From: Lachnospiraceae bacterium KH1T2
GTDB lineage: Bacteria; Bacillota; Clostridia; Lachnospirales; Lachnospiraceae
Direction: 5' to 3'
DNA length: 64,000 bases
NCBI GenBank assembly: GCA_900114405.1
Contig: FOSY01000015.1
Coordinates: 23,625 to 87,624, forward strand
The notes beneath the pieces are model-generated. The model was not told where the DNA came from. It did no database searches and saw nothing but the letters and a program-made list of their open reading frames with translations. Within the stretch, counting starts at the first letter, position 1, and every line of letters starts with the position of its first letter. Positions 24,708 to 31,846 of this stretch are shown here, one piece after another. Both the position numbers and the translations under genes were made by a program.

Positions 24708-27700
24708 GACAGATTTCATATACATTTACCCGCCCCGAGGAATTATGGCCGATCCTTGATTATCTTCAGTTTCAAGATTATTTCAGGAATTCGTCAGAAA
24801 TATTTGTGCATATAGCGCTCGGTATTCAGAAGTTCGAATATGCAGAAAGGATCATTGAGATCTTAAGGGCTGTAGAACATCCGATAAAGATATTTGGATT
24901 TACTACAACTATGGAGATCTGCAGCGGACATCAACAAAGCAGCAGTATAGTGGCAAGTTTCATCTTTTTGGAAAAGAGCAGTGTAGAAATAAAGGTATTT
25001 GACTGTGAGTATATAAGCGAAAAAGAAGCAGCGAAGGAAGCGAGCGAGTGGATAGATCAGTTCCCGGACGCTGTACTTGCAGAACTTGTTCAAAATGAGC
25101 TTAATCTCACGAATGCGATGGACTTTAGAAATAATCTGAAGCCGGCAAATAAAGATCTGAAGATTGTTGGATGCTGTGCTTCTACAACGATGGATGAGCA
25201 TGGAAAAATATTTGTTTTTTCTGACAGGACGGTAGTTAAGGGAATAATGCTGGCTGTTTTCAGAGGAGAAGATCTGCATTGCACAACGGCTTATACTCTC
25301 GGATGGACTCCGGCAGGAAGAAAGCATACTGTCACCAAAAAGCTTGGAAAAAACTGGATATATGAAATTGACGGAAGACCAATAAAGGAGCTCTATTATA
25401 AATATTTTGGGATAGAAGATGATGAAAAATTCTGCTCAAATGTGATGGAGTTTCCGGTCATTGTAAATCAAAATGGCGTGGATGTTGCGAGATGCCCGAT
25501 AAGGGATAATAAGGACGGCGGACTATTTTTTGCAGCAGATGTGAAAGAAGGCGACAGGATATCCTTTTCAGTCGGAAATACTTCGGAAATTCTGCGTCAG
25601 TCAAATGAAAATGCCAAGAAGATAATACTGTTTGAACCACAGGCGATGATAATGAGCATATGTGTGAACAGGCAGTCGTATCTGGACGCTGAGCAGCAGT
25701 TTGAGATAAATTTTTATAAGAAGGCAGGTATTGATATAAGCGGATGCTCGGCATTTGGAGAGTTATATGGAACAGGTGAGCTGATCTACTATTTTAACAG
25801 CGCGCTTGTTGTGATGGCTTTACGGGAAGGACCGATAAAGAATTATGATAAAAGCAGGGAATTGGTAGAGTCTGATGAAATGAAATGGCCGGATAAGACA
25901 ATTCCGCTTTTTGACAGGATAGCGAGATTCATGAGGGTCTCAACTCAGGAATACATGGAACTGCAGGAGAAGGAGCATGAAAGAGAGCTTGAACAGATGG
26001 TGGAGATCGAGAAAGCTGCTAATGAAGCTAAATCGAGCTTCCTTTCAAATATGTCTCACGAGATCAGAACTCCGATAAATGCAGTGCTTGGTATGAACGA
26101 AATGATACTTCGTGAGTCGAAAGACAAGCAGATACTTGAGTATGCGCGGAATATCAATAACGCCGGAATAACTTTGCTGGGGCTGATAAATGATATTCTG
26201 GACTTCTCAAAGATCGAGGCCGGAAAGATGGAGATCATCTCGGCAGAGTATTCGGTAAGTTCGATGCTTAATGACCTGATAGTGATGGTTAATACAAAAG
26301 CAAGAGATAAAGGGCTTAACCTCACTGCCAGAGTAGATGAAGAAACGCCGGATATACTCTGCGGCGATGAGATGCGCATAAGGCAGGTAATATTAAATAT
26401 CCTGAATAATGCTGTTAAATATACTGAAAAGGGAAATGTAACTCTTACCATGGATTACAAAGACCTTTCGGAAGATGAGATAGAGCTTGAATTTCATGTG
26501 CTCGACACAGGAATAGGAATCAAGAAAGAGGATATAGACAAGCTTTTTTCACCATTTCAGAGGATTGAGGAAAACAGGAACCGTACAATCGAAGGAACAG
26601 GCCTGGGAATGAGTATAACCAAGAAACTGCTTGAGATGATGGGAAGTCAGCTAGAGGTGAGCAGTGAGTATGGGAAAGGCTCTGACTTCGGCTTTAGGCT
26701 GAGGCAGCAGGTGATAAGACGTGATCCGGTAGGCAACTTTGAAGAAAAGGCAAGGCATAACAGTGCAGCACAAAGGGCGTTTAGAGAAAGCTTCACTGCG
26801 CCGGATGCAAGAGTGCTTGTGGTTGATGACACATCGATGAATATAACGGTGTTTGTAAATCTGCTTAAACGTACTGAAATTCAGATAGATACGGCAGAGA
26901 GTGGACCGGAAGCTATCGCGCTGTCGGCAATGAAGCGCTATGACATTATTTTTATGGATCAAAGGATGCCGAAGATGAGCGGAACTGAGGCGATGAAACG
27001 CATAAGGTCTGAGAGCAGATGCAGGAATAATCATGGAACCCCGATAATCGTGCTGACGGCTAATGCGGTGACAGGAATGAAGGAGCAGTTCCTTAGGGAA
27101 GGCTTTGATGACTATATCTCAAAGCCGGTAGACCCGCAGATGCTTGAGGCAATGATCCAGAAATATCTGCCGAAGGAATTGGTCAAGAAGATAGAAGTTT
27201 CTTACGAGGAAGAAGAGGAAGTACTGATAATACCGGAACTTCCGCCGGAGATTCAGCGGATCGAGGATATTAATGTACGTTCCGGTCTGACATATTGCGG
27301 AGGCGAGGAAACTTATATAAGGGTGCTTAAGGAATTTGCTGCAGGTGCGCAGACAAATATTGAAAACCTTGAAAGATTTATAGAAGAGGGCGATTACAGA
27401 AATTACACGATCAAGGTACATGCTCTTAAGAGTGCGGCAAGACTTGCTGGAGCTATGAAAATTTCTTCACTTGCAGAGCAGCTTGAAGCTAGTGGAGATA
27501 GTGGCGATTATGAAAATATTCAAAGACAGAATCCTTGGCTTATGAAGCAGTATGCGGCGGTAGCGTATAGACTTAGAGAATTGTTTGAGGAGTTCGCAAA
27601 TTCAGACAAAAGGGAGCTTATCGATATGGAAAGTCTTAGGGAAGCGTATGAGGGAATCTCCGAATGTATGGAGGCCTTTGACTTTGACAGTGCAGACAGT

Positions 27701-27820
27701 ATATTGAAGTCTCTTAAGAAATATGCAATTCCGGATGAAGAGAAGGAAAGATTTTCTAAGCTGGAGCTGCTTATGGCATCGGTTGAACGCGATGGGATAA
27801 TTGAGCTGCTTAAGCAGTGA
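24704..27820 (+). CDS. FIST-domain hybrid sensor histidine kinase (second of a tandem pair)
   Basis: 1038-residue paralogue of the preceding gene with the same order: FIST (about 5-395), HisKA (SNMSHEIRTPINAVLGMNEM), HATPase (DTGIGIKKED, GTGLGMS), receiver (VVDDTSMN, MDQRMPKMSG) and HPt (VHALKSAARLAG). The kinase-to-receiver region is much closer to the first copy than the FIST domain is, so the pair probably shares signalling chemistry but senses different ligands. The two may form heterodimers. It is translationally coupled to its neighbour upstream; the receiver gene starts 12 bases after its stop. Confidence 0.92.
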   Translation: MRQISYTFTRPEELWPILDYLQFQDYFRNSSEIFVHIALGIQKFEYAERIIEILRAVEHPIKIFGFTTTMEICSGHQQSSSIVASFIFLEKSSVEIKVFDCEYISEKEAAKEASEWIDQFPDAVLAELVQNELNLTNAMDFRNNLKPANKDLKIVGCCASTTMDEHGKIFVFSDRTVVKGIMLAVFRGEDLHCTTAYTLGWTPAGRKHTVTKKLGKNWIYEIDGRPIKELYYKYFGIEDDEKFCSNVMEFPVIVNQNGVDVARCPIRDNKDGGLFFAADVKEGDRISFSVGNTSEILRQSNENAKKIILFEPQAMIMSICVNRQSYLDAEQQFEINFYKKAGIDISGCSAFGELYGTGELIYYFNSALVVMALREGPIKNYDKSRELVESDEMKWPDKTIPLFDRIARFMRVSTQEYMELQEKEHERELEQMVEIEKAANEAKSSFLSNMSHEIRTPINAVLGMNEMILRESKDKQILEYARNINNAGITLLGLINDILDFSKIEAGKMEIISAEYSVSSMLNDLIVMVNTKARDKGLNLTARVDEETPDILCGDEMRIRQVILNILNNAVKYTEKGNVTLTMDYKDLSEDEIELEFHVLDTGIGIKKEDIDKLFSPFQRIEENRNRTIEGTGLGMSITKKLLEMMGSQLEVSSEYGKGSDFGFRLRQQVIRRDPVGNFEEKARHNSAAQRAFRESFTAPDARVLVVDDTSMNITVFVNLLKRTEIQIDTAESGPEAIALSAMKRYDIIFMDQRMPKMSGTEAMKRIRSESRCRNNHGTPIIVLTANAVTGMKEQFLREGFDDYISKPVDPQMLEAMIQKYLPKELVKKIEVSYEEEEEVLIIPELPPEIQRIEDINVRSGLTYCGGEETYIRVLKEFAAGAQTNIENLERFIEEGDYRNYTIKVHALKSAARLAGAMKISSLAEQLEASGDSGDYENIQRQNPWLMKQYAAVAYRLRELFEEFANSDKRELIDMESLREAYEGISECMEAFDFDSADSILKSLKKYAIPDEEKERFSKLELLMASVERDGIIELLKQ

Positions 27821-27831
27821 AGGGGGATAAG

Positions 27832-28593
27832 ATGGATAATAATGTGATTGTTATTAGTAAGGGTCTGACATTCATGGTTAATACGATATTTGAAAAGCTT
27901 AAGGAATCAGGCTATGAACCGATAGATGCGAGACCGGCGGTGGAGGACCTTAAGGAAAAGCTGGAAATGTCGGATCTTATAGTGGTATATCTGGGAGATT
28001 TTATATCGGAATCCGGCGAGGCTTTTATCTACCTTAGGGATGTCTGCCTTGAGAGTGAAAAATTTTTGTACCTCATAGGCTCTAAAGAAGAACTCAAAGA
28101 AGTGAAGAAGCTGCTGGCAGCGGATGTCGTGAGCTGTGAGTTTGAGAGACCTATCAACGTTAAGGATCTTATCAACACCATGGGAGAGACAAGGGACGAG
28201 AGTGTAAGGAAAAAGTCTATACTCGTGGTGGATGATGATGGAATGTTCCTTAGGTCTGTTCATGACTGGCTTTCGGACAAGTACAGAGTTACTATGGTTA
28301 ATTCGGGGATGAATGCGATAACCTATCTGGCGAAGCATACACCGGATCTGATACTGCTTGACTATGAAATGCCGATAGCTAGCGGTCCTAAGGTGCTTGA
28401 GATGATACGCTCTGAAACTTCGACTAGTGACACCCCTGTAATGTTCCTTACGGGAAAAGGTGATAAGGAAAGTGTTATGAAAGTTCTAGCACTTAAGCCG
28501 AATGGATATCTCTTAAAGACAATGAAGCCGATGGAGATCCATCAGGCAGTAGATGATTTCTTCAGAGCAAATAAGTATAAAAAGATGGAATGA
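27832..28593 (+). CDS. Response regulator with an N-terminal pseudo-receiver and a receiver domain
   Basis: About 253 residues. The N-terminal 120 residues (NNVIVISKGLTFMVNTIFEK) have a receiver-like fold without the acidic pocket; the C-terminal half is a complete receiver (ILVVDDDGMFLRS, LILLDYEMPIASG, MFLTGKG, YLLKTMKP). There is no DNA-binding or catalytic output domain. Placed right behind the two hybrid kinases, it is the natural end acceptor of their HPt domains, acting by protein contact. The start at 27832 has AGGGGGA upstream; a GTG at 27817 is less likely. Confidence 0.85.
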   Translation: MDNNVIVISKGLTFMVNTIFEKLKESGYEPIDARPAVEDLKEKLEMSDLIVVYLGDFISESGEAFIYLRDVCLESEKFLYLIGSKEELKEVKKLLAADVVSCEFERPINVKDLINTMGETRDESVRKKSILVVDDDGMFLRSVHDWLSDKYRVTMVNSGMNAITYLAKHTPDLILLDYEMPIASGPKVLEMIRSETSTSDTPVMFLTGKGDKESVMKVLALKPNGYLLKTMKPMEIHQAVDDFFRANKYKKME

Positions 28594-28596
28594 TGT

Positions 28597-28645
28597 TTAA
28601 GGCGCACTGACCTGTGTGAAATAGGCGGTGTGCCTTAATTTTTTT
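28597..28645 (+). terminator. Terminator of the FIST kinase operon
   Basis: Stem TTAAGGCGCAC / GTGTGCCTTAA with a 20-base loop, followed by a run of seven T residues. Confidence 0.8.
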
Positions 28646-28736
28646 CAAATAATATGTGAATCTGTGCATAAATACGCTCTTTTGTGGTAAAGTAATAAAA
28701 TAGTAATGAATGAAAGGTACCGTAAAAAGAGGAATT

Positions 28737-29885
28737 ATGCAGGGATATTTTGAGGGAGAAACATCAGGGGATAATCGTAGACGCAGAAGGGAACTTAGAA
28801 GAAGGAGAAAAAGAAGACGGGCAATTAAGATAATACTTACGCGGTGGGTTCCGTTTTTGGTTGTATGTGTAGTTGTCGTAGTAATGCTTGTATCGGGAGT
28901 AAAAGCAGTAGCTAAGGCACTTTCAGGGGACAAAGAAGCACAAGTGAAGGAAGAGGCTGCAACAGTTCAGGAAAATGAGACTGTTTCGCTTGATGATATA
29001 GTATCAGAAAATACAATATCGGAGGACGCGGTATCAGAAAATATTGCAGAGCCGGAGCCGCTGAAAAAACTGGAGGCGGTAGATGATGGAACGGCGGGAG
29101 CAGTTCCGGGAGATGTAGTAAGTGAACATGCTGTACTTATATCTCTTTCAGAAAATAAGGTGATAGCCGGAAGAGATTACAATTCTGTGATCAATCCGGC
29201 TTCTATGACTAAGGTTCTTACGGTTTTGGTCGCTGCCGAAAAGATGCAGGAAAATGGTGATGACCTTGATACTCAATTTACCATGACTGAGGAGATAGAG
29301 AACTTTAGCTATGTCCATGAATGCAGTAATGTAGGCTTTTCAGTAGGCGAGGTCATCACGATGAGAGACCTTTTTTATGGAACAATACTTCCGTCTGGCG
29401 GAGATGCTGCATATGGACTTGCAACTTATGCCGGAGGCTCTATGGATGGATTCGCAGAGCTGATGAATGAGAAGCTTAGGGAGATAGGATGCTCTGAGAA
29501 TGCGCATTTTACCAATAGCATCGGACTTTATGATGAAAATCATCACTGCACGACGATGGATATGGCGAAGATAATGTACTGTGCGATGCAGAATGATCTC
29601 TGCCGTGAGGTGCTTTCCGCACATAAATATACGACATCAAAGACGCCTGAACATCCGGATGGAATCGAGGTTTCTAATTGGTTTTTGCGAAGAATCGAAG
29701 ATAAGGATACAAATGGAATCGTAGTCGCAGCGAAGACAGGTTTTGTGGTACAGTCAAAGAACTGCGCAGTGAGCTATGCTGAGGATAATTACGGAAATCC
29801 GTATATCTGTGTAACCGGCGGTTCTTCAAGTTCGTGGAGATGTATATACGACCACGTGTCGATATATAAGAAGTATTTAGCTTAA
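28737..29885 (+). CDS. DD-carboxypeptidase-like serine hydrolase, membrane anchored
   Basis: About 382 residues, peptidase S11 (DacF/PBP5) family, acting on peptidoglycan stem peptides. The N-terminus is very Arg-rich and cytoplasmic (RRRRELRRRRKRRRA region), followed by a membrane helix (about 38-58) and an acidic linker with VSENTISEDAVSEN. The catalytic SMTK motif is near residue 160 and KTG (AAKTGFV) near 335. The second motif reads PSGGDAA rather than S-x-N, so activity may be altered. I start it at 28737, preceded by AAGAGGA; an ATG at 28710 lacks a ribosome site. Confidence 0.85.
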   Translation: MQGYFEGETSGDNRRRRRELRRRRKRRRAIKIILTRWVPFLVVCVVVVVMLVSGVKAVAKALSGDKEAQVKEEAATVQENETVSLDDIVSENTISEDAVSENIAEPEPLKKLEAVDDGTAGAVPGDVVSEHAVLISLSENKVIAGRDYNSVINPASMTKVLTVLVAAEKMQENGDDLDTQFTMTEEIENFSYVHECSNVGFSVGEVITMRDLFYGTILPSGGDAAYGLATYAGGSMDGFAELMNEKLREIGCSENAHFTNSIGLYDENHHCTTMDMAKIMYCAMQNDLCREVLSAHKYTTSKTPEHPDGIEVSNWFLRRIEDKDTNGIVVAAKTGFVVQSKNCAVSYAEDNYGNPYICVTGGSSSSWRCIYDHVSIYKKYLA

Positions 29886-29899
29886 TAAGTAACAGGAAA

Positions 29900-30208
29900 A
29901 TGACCTTTTCAAAACCTATAGATTTTTGCAGCAAAGCTTCAAAAATCCCGCAAACAAGCCATTTAAATGCAGCTGCGCTGCGGGCTTGTTTGCCGCTTGT
30001 TTTTTGCTTTCAGACGGAACCCGCAGTAAATGCGTGTTCCTGTAATTTACGTACAAGAATTCATACCATGCGAAGTCTTCTGGATGAGCTTGATGTTATT
30101 GAATGTTTCGAAGTTCCTGGAAATGCATTGGCTGTAGGGGAAGTACTAAAGAAGCAGGAAGAACTATATAAGAGCCTTGGCGTTGAACCGCTTCCGGCAA
30201 AGGAATAG
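29900..30208 (+). pseudogene. Probable remnant of a transposase C-terminus
   Basis: An open frame of 102 codons whose last 50 residues (TRIHTMRSLLDELDVIEC and VGEVLKKQEELYKSLGVEP) resemble, from memory, the C-terminal end of an IS transposase. The upstream part is unrelated low-quality sequence, with CCCGCAAACAAGCC/GGGCTTGTTTGCC inverted repeats at about 29947-29993. I read this as a decayed insertion sequence end. No inverted-repeat termini or complete catalytic domain are present. A genuine small gene cannot be excluded. Confidence 0.4.
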
Positions 30209-30254
30209 TCATGTAACGCGGGAATTTGGGATTAAAGTTGTATGATAATAATTC

Positions 30255-30285
30255 CGTTGAATCCTTGTGTGGAAAATGTTATATT
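30255..30285 (+). promoter_or_regulatory. Promoter of the type I antitoxin RNA
   Basis: TTGAAT (30257-30262), an exact 17-base spacer and TATATT (30280-30285). Transcription should start near 30292, just before the first hairpin of the antisense RNA. Confidence 0.65.
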
Positions 30286-30291
30286 GAATAT

Positions 30292-30388
30292 AGAAAAAGC
30301 ACCCACTCCAAAGTGGATGCCTCGTAGAGTCTTTAGCTCACATAATGTGAGCCGCCTCTCCCGTTTGCAGACAGGAGAGGCATTTTTT
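30292..30388 (+). ncRNA. Antisense RNA antitoxin of a type I toxin system (RatA/TxpA-like arrangement)
   Basis: Predicted RNA of about 97 nt with three hairpins: CCACT-CCAA-AGTGG, GCTCACA-TAA-TGTGAGC, and a terminator stem GCCTCTCC / GGAGAGGC followed by ATTTTTTATTT. It runs against the 3' end of the leftward toxin gene, stopping at its stop codon. The toxin mRNA in turn can terminate on the minus strand at the GCATCCACT-TTGG-AGTGGGTGC hairpin followed by TTTTT (plus 30297-30318). The two RNAs would thus overlap by about 90 bases, as in TxpA/RatA. Inferred from structure only. Confidence 0.65.
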
Positions 30389-30614
30389 ATTTACGTTTGT
30401 CGTTTCTCTTGTCGAGAAAGCTCAGTAACGTAATTAACAAACTACAGCTTGAAATCAGCAACGCCAGGATTCCTAGTATAACTGTTTTTAATAACCTGGA
30501 CTAAACACTAACGATGCAAACTCTCATTAGCAAAGAATTTACATCGTTAGTATAAGTCCAGCTAATTAAAAACAGCAATACTAGCATTACCATCATTATT
30601 TCGTAATCTGTCAT
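30387..30614 (-). pseudogene. Holin-like type I toxin gene, split by a 104-bp element
   Basis: On the minus strand GGGAGGT precedes ATG (30614-30612) encoding MTDYEIMMVML, a typical start of Firmicute holin-like type I toxins. The frame then enters the palindromic element and stops at 30501 after 37 codons. Removing the 104-bp element and one CTAG restores a single frame of 39 codons that continues LGILALLISSCSLLITLLSF and ends LDKRNDKRK: a membrane helix with a charged tail, exactly the toxin design. The leader (CACAAGATCAGGAAGGGAGGT) also fits this toxin group. The toxin is therefore a disrupted gene unless the 37-codon fusion works. Confidence 0.85.
30477..30580. mobile_element. 104-bp palindromic element, copy B, inserted in the toxin gene
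   Basis: Element TATAACTGTTTTT...AAAACAGCAATA flanked on both sides by CTAG (30473-30476 and 30581-30584), which reads as a 4-bp target-site duplication. Inner stems CTGGACT (30496-30502)/AGTCCAG (30555-30561) and ACTAACGATG (30507-30516)/CATCGTTAGT (30542-30551) are perfect. Compared with copy A, three base pairs differ on both sides of the stem at once. The restored toxin frame proves insertion into a pre-existing gene. Too small for a transposase, so it must be mobilised in trans. Confidence 0.88.
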
Positions 30615-31096
30615 TTGCGTCACCTCCCTTCCTGATCTTGTGTCAGTAGAGAGGCAGCCACCCTGTCATGGATACTTTTCCCGCGTTTACACGCGATTAT
30701 TAGCTTATCATTTGATCATTGCTTTTTCAAGTGATCATTCTGCAAGATCTTTATAGAAATATTCATCTCTACCCATATTTGAAGATATCATTTATACACC
30801 CTAATATATCTCCTTGGATATGACACTTTCTTAAATAGTATTCAGCATTTCAATACACTTTTTATAATTATATTTTTATATAACTGATTTTCATACTTAT
30901 CGCAAAATTCTTCGTAGTATAACCGCCTATTATTATATACTGTAATTTAATTATATACTATGTATTTTTTTGTCTGTGAGTCTAAAGAATAAATTAAGCA
31001 CAAGTGCATTTATTACTAAAAAATTGTACTAAATTTATTCTGCGATACATTATCTTGTACTTTCTAAATTTATCAACACATTTTTAAAGAATCTGG
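30615..31096. other. AT-rich spacer: toxin leader, then no gene seen
   Basis: The first about 60 bases are the leader of the leftward toxin transcript. A hairpin CGCGT-TTAC-ACGCG lies at about 30693-30706, with AATGATCA repeats at about 30710-30745 on the minus strand. The remainder up to the feoA promoter is very AT-rich, with no open frame having a ribosome site on either strand. Confidence 0.5.
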
Positions 31097-31125
31097 TTGA
31101 CAATGATTCTCAAAAAGTTCATAAT
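31097..31125 (+). promoter_or_regulatory. feo promoter overlapping Fur box 1
   Basis: TTGACA (31097-31102), 17-base spacer, CATAAT (31120-31125). The Fur-type sequence TGACAATGATTCTCA (31098-31112) overlaps the -35 box and matches the 7-1-7 consensus TGATAATNATTATCA at all but two positions, so iron-loaded Fur should block this promoter. Confidence 0.78.
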
Positions 31126-31143
31126 AAACACGCTTAAGGAATT

Positions 31144-31158
31144 TGATAATGGTTTTCA
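31144..31158. promoter_or_regulatory. Fur box 2, downstream of the feo promoter
   Basis: TGATAATGGTTTTCA matches the 7-1-7 Fur consensus at all but two positions. It lies about 12 bases beyond the expected start of transcription, so a second Fur dimer could act as a roadblock. Confidence 0.6.
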
Positions 31159-31258
31159 ATTTGCTCTATAAACCATAGGATACAACGTTTTACATCGAAG
31201 TGACAGATTCATATAGTGTATGAAAATGTCTTCTAAATTATTTTTGAAAGGAGATTGC

Positions 31259-31471
31259 ATGATGCCGTTAACGATGGCTAACCCTGGCGAGACACTTACT
31301 GTAGCGAAAGTCGGTGGATTGGATGATACAAAAAGATTTCTAAGTAATCTTGGCTTCACGGAAGGTGCTGAAGTGAAGGTCATTTCAAAAATAGGCGGAA
31401 ATCTGATAGTTAACATCAGAGATTCGAGAGTAGCACTTGATAATGCTATGGCGAAGAAAATTATGGTATAA
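31259..31471 (+). CDS. feoA: FeoA-domain protein 1
   Basis: About 70-residue FeoA (SH3-like) protein that supports ferrous-iron uptake by FeoB. Seen: MMPLTMANPGETLTVAKVGG and the typical LSNLGFTEGAEVKVISKIGGN and ISDSRVALD-like C-terminal segment (RDSRVALDNAMAKKI). The start at 31259 (or the next ATG at 31262) follows AAGGAG; an in-frame ATG at 31220 has no ribosome site. First gene of the feo operon behind the Fur-controlled promoter. Confidence 0.93.
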   Translation: MMPLTMANPGETLTVAKVGGLDDTKRFLSNLGFTEGAEVKVISKIGGNLIVNIRDSRVALDNAMAKKIMV

Positions 31472-31544
31472 GCAGGATATTAAGGAGTCCTGTGTGATAT
31501 AGAGGTGCGCTTGCGTAAATGCAGCACGAGAAAGGAAAGGGAAA

Positions 31545-31766
31545 ATGCGTACATTAAAAGATGTAAAAGTCGGCGAGACAGTGAAGGTAAGAGGCATTAT
31601 CGGTGACGGCGCTCTTAAGAGACGTGTCATGGACATGGGTATTACAAAGAATGCTCAGGTTTTCGTAAGAAAGGTTGCACCGCTCGGAGATCCTGTTGAG
31701 ATCACTATTCGCGGATATGAGCTCTCTCTTAGAAAAGCAGATGCTGAAATAGTAGAAGTAGAGTAA
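31545..31766 (+). CDS. feoA: FeoA-domain protein 2
   Basis: 73-residue second FeoA. Seen: LKDVKVGETVKVRGIIGDGA, RRVMDMGITKNAQVFVRKVAPLGDPVEI and RGYELSLRKADAEIV, the usual FeoA pattern. It has an AAGGGAA-type ribosome site. It lies 73 bases after the first feoA and is followed by an intrinsic terminator before feoB. Two FeoA proteins with one FeoB are common in clostridia. Confidence 0.94.
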   Translation: MRTLKDVKVGETVKVRGIIGDGALKRRVMDMGITKNAQVFVRKVAPLGDPVEITIRGYELSLRKADAEIVEVE

Positions 31767-31775
31767 GTAAAAGCA

Positions 31776-31805
31776 GCAGATGATTATAAGCCATCTGCAT
31801 TTTTT
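31776..31805 (+). terminator. Intrinsic terminator between feoA2 and feoB
   Basis: Stem GCAGATG / CATCTGC with a 9-base loop, followed by ATTTTTT. It lies inside the feo gene cluster, so it should lower feoB transcription relative to the feoA genes. Confidence 0.7.
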
Positions 31806-31846
31806 AAGTACAAAAGTTAGCTTTATCTAACATTATGGAGGAAAAA

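Noticed and set aside
26056..27421. Several 100-130-codon frames on the minus strand inside the second FIST kinase
   Set aside because: Shadows of the biased codon use of the kinase gene; no ribosome sites, no family resemblance.
30242..30433. 63-codon plus-strand frame over the antitoxin RNA
   Set aside because: It runs through the promoter, hairpins and terminator of the antisense RNA and has no ribosome site.
30692..31096. CRISPR array or additional ncRNA in the AT-rich spacer
   Set aside because: No regular repeats with unique spacers; only AT-rich sequence and weak hairpins.
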